Assembly: GCF_000023865.1 (NCBI RefSeq)
Contig: NC_013159.1
Location: 1,204,001-1,268,000, forward strand
DNA: 64,000 nucleotides
Reading direction: 5' to 3'
Source: Saccharomonospora viridis DSM 43017
GTDB taxonomy: Bacteria; Actinomycetota; Actinomycetes; Mycobacteriales; Pseudonocardiaceae
Both the position numbers and the translations under genes were made by a program. The notes beneath the pieces were generated by a model. It did not search any database, was not told where the DNA came from, and saw nothing but the letters and a program-made list of their open reading frames with translations. Of this stretch, positions 1 through 10,702 are shown piece by piece (position 1 is the first letter of the stretch; each line of letters starts with the position of its first letter).

Positions 1-2072
<2,072 letters not shown>

Positions 2073-2075
2073 CCG

Positions 2076-2927
2076 TTGACCATCGCGAATCCCGTAGCGC
2101 TCGCCGGGGCCGCCGAGGTCGCGGCACGACCGGATGTGGGCCCGTTGCGGGTGATGGGCATCGTGAACGCCACGCCCGACTCGTTCTGGTCCGGAAACAG
2201 ACACGACACGGCGGAGCGCGCGATCGCTGCGGGAAACGCGATGTTCGAACTCGGTGCCTGGGCCGTGGACGTGGGCGGTGAGTCCACCCGGCCCGGCGCC
2301 GAACCGGTCTCGGTCGCCGAGGAACTCGACCGGGTCATCCCCGTGGTGTCGGCGTTGTCGGCCGTGGGCACGGTGTCGGTCGACACCCGGCACGCGGAGG
2401 TGGCCGAGGAGGCCGTGCGGGCGGGGGCGTCGATCATCAACGACGTGTCCGGGACCTTGGCCGAGGTCGCGGCACGGCTCGGGGTCGGTTACGTCGGGAT
2501 GCATTCCCACACCGTGCCGGTGGTGCCCGACGTGTACCCCGATTACGACGACGTCACCACCGATGTCGCCGCTCACCTGAGGTCCGTGGGTGAGATCGCC
2601 CGCCAGGGCGGTGCGGGGCCGGTGTGGATCGATCCCGGCATCGGCTTCGGTAAGTCCTTACAGGACAATCTGGAGCTGTTGCGGCAGTTGCCCGCGTTGT
2701 GTTCACTCGGTTTCCCGGTACTGCTGGGGGTGAGCCGGAAGTCGTTCCTCGGCGAGTTGACCGGCAGAGCGGTGGCCGATCGTCTGGCGGGATCGTTGGC
2801 GGTGGTGGCACCCGCGTGGTCCGCCGGGGTCGATGTCATCAGGGTGCATGACGTGGCCGAGACCCTCGACACGATCGCCGTGCTCGAGGCCGTCTGGGGC
2901 AGGAAGGACAGCGAACCGTCCCGCTGA
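2076..2927 (+). CDS. folP: dihydropteroate synthase
   Basis: Condenses 6-hydroxymethyl-dihydropterin pyrophosphate with p-aminobenzoate in folate synthesis (family knowledge). 283 residues, normal length. The pterin-site motifs are present: IVNATPDSF (29-37), GESTRPGAE (68-76), IND (121-123), DPGIGFGKS (186-194) and GVSRKSFLG (218-226). The usual S-D-G-G after the first motif is replaced by WSGNRHDT, so this is a diverged copy. It could be a second, FolP2-like paralogue rather than the main folate enzyme. The TTG start sits 5 nt behind a strong GAGGAGGT that overlaps the stop of the upstream oxidoreductase. No other folate genes are adjacent. Confidence 0.9.
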   Translation: MTIANPVALAGAAEVAARPDVGPLRVMGIVNATPDSFWSGNRHDTAERAIAAGNAMFELGAWAVDVGGESTRPGAEPVSVAEELDRVIPVVSALSAVGTVSVDTRHAEVAEEAVRAGASIINDVSGTLAEVAARLGVGYVGMHSHTVPVVPDVYPDYDDVTTDVAAHLRSVGEIARQGGAGPVWIDPGIGFGKSLQDNLELLRQLPALCSLGFPVLLGVSRKSFLGELTGRAVADRLAGSLAVVAPAWSAGVDVIRVHDVAETLDTIAVLEAVWGRKDSEPSR

Positions 2928-3196
2928 GGGCGTCGGTCCACCTCGTCCGTGTCGGCGACGCGATCCGGCGATTTGCTAGACCAATGCGTTGAATGCGAAC
3001 GGTGGTCGCTACGGTCATGTGTCGCCGGCCCGGTGGGGAGCTCCTTTGTGGAGTAACGCATTCCTCCGTGCGGACTATCGTCGGGTCTGAAGTGGTCGAC
3101 GATCGGCCGACGCGGTGACGGCTGTGATGCCGCGCTCTCCGATGACTGATCACGCTCAACCGCCGTGTCCGTAGCTCGATCTCAGGTCGGCTCGAC

Positions 3197-4271
3197 TCAA
3201 TTGTCCTTTTCTTCCTCGAGACCAAGCTCCCGCAACACAAGAGCCAGGTTGTGGCGGGCGACCAGGGTGCTGGGGTGATCAGCCCCAAACTGTTCGGTAC
3301 GGGTGGCGAGGACGGCTTCGAACTCCGCACGGGCCTGATCCAACTGACCAAGATCCTGCAGCACGCCGGCTAGGTTGTGGCGGGTGGTCAGCGTGTTGGG
3401 GTGGTGGGGGCCGTGTGTGGTGGTGTGGAGGTGGAGGGCGTGGGTGAGGGCGGTGTGGGCGAGCTGATAGCGGCCCTGTGCCCGCATGGTGTGGCCGATG
3501 TTGTCGGCGCTGTGGGCGTCGGCATGTTCTAGAGCGGTGTGGATGGTGGTGTCGGGGACGTGGTCGTCGGGGCGGCTGGTGCGTTGGGTGTGGTCGACGA
3601 TGTAGTCGGCCACCGTGACGTCTTTGCCGTTTTTGGTTAGCAGGGCGGTGGCGGTGCGGGGGATGGGTGTGGTGGCCCATTCCCAGGCTTGTCCCAGTGT
3701 TTCGGGGCTGTAGCGGGGGTTGAGGTGGTCGGTGTGCAGCTTCTCCACAAGTTGTGTGGAAAGGGGGCCGATCCAGCCGGCGCGGCGGCAGTCGATGGCG
3801 GCAGCTACTAGGGCGACTCCACGAGGCTGGGTGGCGGAGGCATTGTCGAGGCGTTGGACCAGTTCCGGTCCTGCAACAAGGTATTCGGTGACATGCCCGG
3901 ATGCGTTGCGCAGGGCATCGTCGATACGGGGGTCTTGCCGCAGCTTTTCGGCCCGTCCCAACTCTGTGGCGGTGAAGGTCTCGCCCAGCTGGATGGTGGC
4001 GGCTTGGTCGAGGACCCGGCGACGCTCGTCCAAACGATCCGCCTCGTCTTTGAGGCGGGAGAGTTCTTCGCTGCGGATCGTGGCCACCATCACCGGCGAG
4101 GATCTTGTCCACCACGGTGGTGCTCAGCCGCCCGTCACCGAGGAACCGTTCCAGATCATCCAGCCACACCACACATTTCCTGGTGGCCGCGGCTTCCTCG
4201 GCGAGAGCCAGCGCACCAACCACAACGGGCCAGATCCGACGCCTCCCCCGCACCACACCCCCAGCGCACAC
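3197..4271 (-). pseudogene. broken TPR/NTPase regulatory-type protein
   Basis: Remnant of a large actinobacterial NTPase-tetratricopeptide protein. The upstream piece (GTG at 4271) carries a Walker-B-like VVWLDDLERFLG. The frame is lost at about 4090-4097 and resumes in another frame as MMVATIRSEELSRLKDEADR, followed by a helical region and C-terminal kinesin-light-chain-type TPRs (ALTHALHLHTTTHGPHHPNT, AEFEAVLATRTEQFGADHPS). An in-frame stop lies just upstream of 4271, and the P-loop half usual in such proteins is absent. The gene is therefore both truncated at the 5' end and frameshifted. It lies among other gene fragments next to tRNA-Arg. Confidence 0.7.
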
Positions 4272-4599
4272 CCACGGTTACCACCCATAACCGCGTCACT
4301 GCATACGACCGAAACGCCACATTCCGCGCAAGCCTACTTGGCGACCGTGCCCTCGCCTGTCTGTCAGATGAGGGCATTCCCTCCTTCTCTTGTCGTTGGC
4401 GGTCCTCCCACGGTTGTCGAACGTTTGCCTCCGATTTCAGGTCCGCGCGCGGGTCATCAGATGTGCCCGGCGAGGCGTCCTTGAACAAGAGGGAAGGTGT
4501 GAACGCGCGCAGTGGCGGGTTTGAAGAAGCGTGTGCGGCTTTCGGATGCCGCGCTGGGGGTCGGCACCTCGGTGAGCATCGAGGGCTGTGGTCACCAGG

Positions 4600-4825
4600 G
4601 GCCGGCGGATGCGATCGTCGTTGGGGACGATGTGTGGTGGTCCGGTCGATGGCGACGGGCGACCGGTCGCCTTCTCCGCCGTGGTGATGGTGTCGGCGAC
4701 ACTCGTGACTTGGCCGCTACCGAGATTGAAACGGCTGAATGCTGTTGTGCTGTGAGGGCGGCGACGATGACGTCCGCCGCGTCGTGAACATGTATGCGGT
4801 CGCGAACGCTCCCGCCCGCGCCCTG
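4600..4825 (-). pseudogene. NAD-dependent epimerase/dehydratase C-terminal fragment
   Basis: Two minus-strand frames join near 4730 to give a recognisable piece of a UDP-sugar epimerase-type SDR protein. GGSVRDRIHVHDAADVIVAA (about 4819 down) resembles the usual VRDYIHV..D segment, and after a frame change FNLGSGQVTSVADTI follows (4730 down), matching the family's FNLGSG.GTSV motif. The Rossmann half and the catalytic YxxxK are missing. The assignment rests on these two motifs only. Confidence 0.45.
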
Positions 4826-4829
4826 GAAA

Positions 4830-5413
4830 GGGGCCTTGGAGCTGTTCCACGCCTTGGCGAGGGCGGAGCGCTGGGATCTGGTCGACATGTCGATGTGTTC
4901 TCAGGGCTGTCGACTCGGCGAGCTGTTCACGCTGGACCGGGAAGACTCGATTGACTTCGACGCGGTCATCATCCGTTCCACGGAACGGTAAGCCGCATCA
5001 CAGGCCAAAGGCTGTTCATGCAGGGTCACGCCAAGCTCTGTGCCGGATGCGGGCCATCCGGCCATCGGCCTGGGTGTGGACATCCTGAAACGACAGTCCA
5101 CTGAGCTGGATTCGCCGTGGATTTTCCTTCCGCCACGGGAACCTCGCGAGATCCTGACAATACGCGGGCGCGTATTCGTCAAATTGTTGCCGGAACAGGG
5201 TTCGAGGGCCCAGATCCGTATGATTTCCGTCATTACGTTATGAGTACGCTTGATGACGCTGGGTTTACAGAGTGGGAAATTGCAGGCGGCCTCGGCTGTG
5301 AGCACATCACTGCGATTCACAAGGGCTACCTGGCACGTGGTGTCGTCGGCGAAGATGCAGGGCTCGCGCTTGGTAAGCGCCCACGGATCAGGCCCTCGAA
5401 TATCGAGAGCTGA
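4830..5413 (+). pseudogene. tyrosine recombinase (AICE-type integrase) remnant
   Basis: C-terminal catalytic half of a site-specific tyrosine recombinase, broken by at least one stop (about 4989) and one frameshift (about 5115-5120). Recognisable pieces are CSQGCRLGEL (first catalytic Arg region, near 4896), then IFPSATGT.RDPDNTR, DFRHYVMSTLDDAG (R-H box) and GGLGCEHITAIHKGYLAR (LGH box, with H replaced by C, and the catalytic Tyr). The segment order matches integrases of actinomycete integrative elements. The 3' end lies 53 bp from the 3' end of tRNA-Arg, the classical int/attachment arrangement. It is not functional as it stands. Confidence 0.65.
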
Positions 5414-5433
5414 ACGTGGGAAGGTTACAAGAG

Positions 5434-5464
5434 AACCCCTGGTCTGAGCTTGACCAGGGGTTTT
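5434..5464. terminator. Rho-independent-type hairpin
   Basis: An 11-bp stem (5434-5444 with 5452-5462, AACCCCTGGTC) and a 7-nt loop, followed by TTTT on the plus strand. It sits between the recombinase remnant and tRNA-Arg and could stop transcription from either side. Confidence 0.7.
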
Positions 5465-5466
5465 GT

Positions 5467-5539
5467 GCCCCCGGCAGGATTCGAACCTGCGACCTAGAGA
5501 TTAGAAGGCTCTTGCTCTATCCAGCTGAGCTACGGAGGC
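5467..5539 (-). tRNA. tRNA-Arg (TCT)
   Basis: A 73-nt cloverleaf on the minus strand: 7-bp acceptor (GCCTCCG with CGGGGGC), D-stem GCTC/GAGC, anticodon loop CTTCTAA with anticodon TCT, and T-arm GCAGG-TTCGAAT-CCTGC. CCA is not encoded. The last anticodon-stem pair is a C-T mismatch. It is the presumed target of the adjacent decayed element. Confidence 0.95.
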
Positions 5540-5700
5540 CCCACGGCGACCGTTACGGTCACCTCACATGACCTAGCTTAGTCGCCGCTACCCCTCTGAT
5601 CGTCCGATACCGGCAAATCGTTTCACCCCTCACCCGGCCCAGTGATCAGATCTTCGCTCAAGCTAGGCGGAATCGTGACCATCCGGGCCGGATGGGGTTG

Positions 5701-5818
5701 GCCGTGGGCCGTCGGGGCGGCGGTCGGACGGCCCACGGCAGGGCCGCGCTGTCGGGGCAAGGCGCGGCCCCGAGCGCGTGACACCTCCACGTGTTCCCCC
5801 GCCATGGTGGTGTCACGC
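5701..5818. repeat. three consecutive inverted repeats in the 5540-5934 intergenic region
   Basis: The 395-bp gap between tRNA-Arg and the I36 gene has no coding frame I can support. It holds three palindromes in a row: GCCGTGGGCCGTC at 5701-5713 with its complement at 5727-5739; GGGCCGCGC at 5741-5749 with 5762-5770; and GCGTGACACC at 5776-5785 with 5809-5818. The first two look like terminators. The third, with a 23-nt spacer, could be a protein-binding site. Confidence 0.6.
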
Positions 5819-5934
5819 GTCCCGGTCGGAAAACGTGCGGCGGTGAGGACTCGGTGAGGACGTGTGCCGAACCGAATCTCATCCGGTCACGCGTGGTTCT
5901 CTGTTCCGGATGTCGGTAGGTCCGGAAGCGGGGG

Positions 5935-6468
5935 CTAGTCCCAGATCTGCACCGCACGGACCACGTACGGGCTTTGGGGTACGAACGTGTCCGGCCCCGG
6001 GAAGGTACTGAAATCACCCTCGGTGGAGCAGTTCCTGTCCTGATAGACGGTCACGTGCCGATCGATCCGGTTGGCGAATGCGTGGGCCTTCACCCCCTTC
6101 GGCAGTGGGCGGCACTCCTCGGGGTTGGTGTTGCGTAGGTCGAGGCGGATGATCGTGCCGTCGTAGTCCTGTTCGGTCCACAGACAGAACTCACCCCGCT
6201 CGCAGACGTACTCGGCACGTGGTGGTGTGGTCCGTTCCACACCGTTCACCCCTGTTTCCTCCGCTGCCGCGAGCCCCGGTGTGATGGCGAGAACAGCCCC
6301 GGCGAGCAGCAGTGCCGCGCGGGGCCGCTTGCCGCGGATGCCTCCGGTGGTGCTCGAGGCGCCGGTGGCGCCGAGGGCATCGGGGCTGCCCAGGGCGTCG
6401 GTGGTGTCGACGGGGGCGGGAGAGCTGGGAGCGTCGGTGGTGCCGTGGTGGTGCGCGTGGCGAGTCAT
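5935..6468 (-). CDS. secreted peptidase inhibitor family I36 protein
   Basis: 177 residues. A long basic, His-rich N-region leads to RGKRPRAALLLAGAVLAITP and GLAAAEE, a secretion signal. The mature part (YVCERGEFCLWTEQDYDG ... YQDRNCS) has the beta/gamma-crystallin-like pattern and four cysteines of peptidase inhibitor family I36, known from Streptomyces metalloprotease inhibitors. The ATG at 6468 is chosen because a GGGGG run lies just upstream; longer in-frame starts (to 6546) add no signal-like sequence. No protease gene is adjacent, so the target is unknown. It is transcribed divergently from the CopD/CtaG gene. Confidence 0.8.
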   Translation of the reverse strand: MTRHAHHHGTTDAPSSPAPVDTTDALGSPDALGATGASSTTGGIRGKRPRAALLLAGAVLAITPGLAAAEETGVNGVERTTPPRAEYVCERGEFCLWTEQDYDGTIIRLDLRNTNPEECRPLPKGVKAHAFANRIDRHVTVYQDRNCSTEGDFSTFPGPDTFVPQSPYVVRAVQIWD

Positions 6469-6580
6469 AACGGGTCCCCCTGATCGTCTTCGGTTCGTCG
6501 TCTTCGGTTCGTTGTGGCCGGGTATGGGTGGCCTGTCGAGATCCACGATGGCGTGGCGGCCCGGGGGTGTCAGGACGGAA

Positions 6581-6649
6581 AAGCGAGGTTGTGGACAACT
6601 TGCTCGGGGATAGCCTGATCGAGTGAAAGTTGTCCACAGTTCTTCGCTT
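6581..6649. promoter_or_regulatory. inverted pair of DnaA boxes in a nested palindrome
   Basis: TGTGGACAACTT (6590-6601) and its exact complement AAGTTGTCCACA (6627-6638) flank a 25-bp spacer. Each arm contains TTGTCCACA, the high-GC actinobacterial form of the DnaA box. Outer arms AAGCGA (6581-6586) and TCGCTT (6644-6649) extend the symmetry. The site lies in the divergent gap between the I36 inhibitor and CopD/CtaG. DnaA binding is inferred. Confidence 0.6.
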
Positions 6650-6799
6650 GCACCGAGGAGACTGGCCGGAATGTGCTACGGGCATCGTCTGCCGTCCTCG
6701 TCCGGATCGGGTATGGGCTCGCGGTCGAGGAGGCGAGTCGACCACACCCGTCGCCCTCCGCTGAGCTGTATCGAATGAGCTGGGCATACCCTCGTAGAC

Positions 6800-8842
6800 G
6801 TGGCCGTGGAAGTTGAATCCGACGCACCTGACTCCCGCGCTGCCGGGACCACCCCCCGACGGCGCCGTGCCGCGCTGGGCCCGCTCATGGTGGTGGGCGC
6901 CTTGCTCGCCACCGTCGTCGCGGTGGGCCTCGTGGCGCTCACCGGTGGGCTGAGTTACGGGGTCGCTGGTCTGACCGACCCCGGGGACCTCACCCGCTAC
7001 GGGATCATGGTCGTGCGCGTCGGCGCGGACCTCGCCGCGGCCGTGTGCATCGGATCGTTACTGCTGGCGGCGTTCCTGGTGCCGCCCCAGAAGTCCGGAA
7101 CACTCGACGTGGACGGTTACGCCGCCCTGCGCACCGCGGGCACGGCGGCGTGGGTGTGGTTCGTGTTCGCGCTCGCGTCGGTGTTCTTCGTCGCGGCCGA
7201 CGGCGCGGGCAAACCGGTCACGGACGTGTTCGACCCCGTAGTGCTGCTCAACTACGTCGGGGCCATCGAACAGCCGAAGGCGTGGCTCCTCACGGCGGGT
7301 ATCGCGTTGCTGTTGGCACTGGGGTGCAGGCTCGTGCTGTCGTGGGGCTGGACCACGGTGCTGTTCTTCGTCTCGGTGCTCGGGCTGCTGCCGATCGCGG
7401 CGACGGGCCACTCCGCCAGCGGCGGTTCCCACGACATGGCCACCAACAGCCTGCTGTACCACCTGATCGGCGCCGCCCTGTGGGTGGGTGGTCTCATCGC
7501 CCTGCTCGCCCATGCCAGACGACGCGGTGACCACCTGCCGTTGGCCACGGCCCGCTTCTCCACGGTCGCGTTGGTGTGCTGGCTGGTGCTCGGTGTCTCC
7601 GGGGTGGTGAACGCGCTCGTGCGCGTGGCTCCGGACCAGCTGCTCACCACGAACTACGGGTTGGTCGTGCTCGCCAAGGTGGTGGCGATCGCGGTGCTCG
7701 GCGTGTTCGGCCACCAACACCGCAAACGCAGTGTGCGGGAGCTCGCCGAGGGCGCGGGTGGCGGCACGCTCGTGCGGCTGGCCGCCGTCGAGGTGCTGGT
7801 CATGTTCATCACCTTCGGCCTGGCCACCGCCTTGTCGCGGACGCCCCCGCCGCTGGAGATCGCGGCTCAACCGTCGACCGTCGAACTGCTCATCGGCTAC
7901 GACCTCAACGGTCCGATCACCGCGGTGAGCGCGTTCACCGATTGGCGGTTCGACCTCGTCTACGGCACGTTGGCGCTGGTCCTGGCCGGCCTCTACGTCG
8001 CGGGTGTGTGGCGGCTGCGGCGTAGAGGCGATGCGTGGCCGGCGGGACGCACGGTGGCGTGGCTGTTGGGTTGCGCGATGCTGTTGCTGGCGACGTCGTC
8101 GGGGCTGGGCCGCTACTCGCCCGCCATGTTCAGCATCCACATGATCGGCCACATGCTGTTGTCGATGGTGGTGCCGATCCTGCTGGTGCTGGGTGGGCCG
8201 ATGACCTTGGCCCTGCGGGCCCTGCCGCCCGCGGGCAGGCAGCGTCCGCCGGGGCCGCGGGAGTGGTTGCTGGCGTTCGTGCACTCGCCGGTGGCCCGGT
8301 TCTTCACCAACCCGTTCGTGGCGCTCGTGCTCTTCGTGGCGTCGTTCTACGGGCTGTACTTCTCGGGCCTGTTCGACGTGGCGCTGCGGCACCACTGGGC
8401 GCACCTGGCGATGAACGCGCACTTCCTCCTCGTCGGGTACGCCTATTTCTGGCCGATCATCGGGATCGACCCCTCGCCGAGGAAGCTACCGCCGCTCGGC
8501 AAGATCGGGTTGTTGATGTCGTCGGTGCCGTTCCACGCCTTCTTCGGCGTGATCCTCATGAACATGCAGACGGCGATCGGTGAGGACTTCTACCGCGCGT
8601 TGGACCTGCCGTGGGTGGACGGTCTGCTCACCGACCAGCGGGTCGGCGGTGGTATCGCGTGGGCGTCCGGCGAGCTGCCGGTGTTGGTCGTCATGATCGC
8701 TCTGCTGGTGCAGTGGACGAGGGACGACGAACGTGCGAGTAGGCGGCGTGACAAACGGGTCGAAGCCAAGGGGGACGACGAGCTGGAGGCCTACAACGCG
8801 ATGCTCAGACAGCTGGCGAAGCAGGGGCCACCACGGCAGTGA
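6800..8842 (+). CDS. fused CopD-type copper protein / CtaG cytochrome c oxidase assembly protein
   Basis: 680-residue polytopic membrane protein. The N-terminal half (about 30-370) is a CopD-like copper-resistance domain with many TM helices. The C-terminal half (about 375-630) is a CtaG_caa3-type domain with the His-rich SIHMIGHMLLSM and HHWAHLAMNAHFLLVGYAYFW-type segments implicated in copper delivery to cytochrome oxidase. A charged cytoplasmic tail ends the protein. The fusion is common in actinobacteria. The GTG start has weak Shine-Dalgarno support. Its promoter region contains the DnaA-box palindrome. It probably acts in copper supply for oxidase assembly. Confidence 0.9.
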   Translation: MAVEVESDAPDSRAAGTTPRRRRAALGPLMVVGALLATVVAVGLVALTGGLSYGVAGLTDPGDLTRYGIMVVRVGADLAAAVCIGSLLLAAFLVPPQKSGTLDVDGYAALRTAGTAAWVWFVFALASVFFVAADGAGKPVTDVFDPVVLLNYVGAIEQPKAWLLTAGIALLLALGCRLVLSWGWTTVLFFVSVLGLLPIAATGHSASGGSHDMATNSLLYHLIGAALWVGGLIALLAHARRRGDHLPLATARFSTVALVCWLVLGVSGVVNALVRVAPDQLLTTNYGLVVLAKVVAIAVLGVFGHQHRKRSVRELAEGAGGGTLVRLAAVEVLVMFITFGLATALSRTPPPLEIAAQPSTVELLIGYDLNGPITAVSAFTDWRFDLVYGTLALVLAGLYVAGVWRLRRRGDAWPAGRTVAWLLGCAMLLLATSSGLGRYSPAMFSIHMIGHMLLSMVVPILLVLGGPMTLALRALPPAGRQRPPGPREWLLAFVHSPVARFFTNPFVALVLFVASFYGLYFSGLFDVALRHHWAHLAMNAHFLLVGYAYFWPIIGIDPSPRKLPPLGKIGLLMSSVPFHAFFGVILMNMQTAIGEDFYRALDLPWVDGLLTDQRVGGGIAWASGELPVLVVMIALLVQWTRDDERASRRRDKRVEAKGDDELEAYNAMLRQLAKQGPPRQ

Positions 8843-8923
8843 CCCGGGCACGGTCGGCACACGACGGGTGACGCACCGACGGCCTGGGTGAGACGGCTGT
8901 GAGCTTCGCTCTACGATCGAGGT

Positions 8924-10600
<1,677 letters not shown>

Positions 10601-10702
10601 CGTCGTGGCGTGGCTGTAGGCCGTCGCCCGTTCTCACACGGCGTTCCGCCAAGGCCACGCACGACAGCGAGCCCCCGGAGTCGACAGTTGAGGACAGACC
10701 CA

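Larger units (their letters stand above)
3197..5464. mobile_element. decayed integrative-element remnant at tRNA-Arg
   Basis: A run of broken genes (TPR/NTPase, epimerase fragment, tyrosine recombinase) ends at the 3' side of tRNA-Arg(TCT). I infer the scar of an element that integrated into this tRNA. I found no copy of the tRNA 3' end on the left side, so the left boundary is unknown and no attL/attR pair can be claimed. The 4272-4599 stretch holds no gene I can support. Confidence 0.45.

Noticed and set aside
7058-8422. 454-codon minus-strand Gln/His/Arg-rich frame
   Set aside because: Composition is that of the complement of membrane-protein codons; it is antisense to the CopD/CtaG gene.
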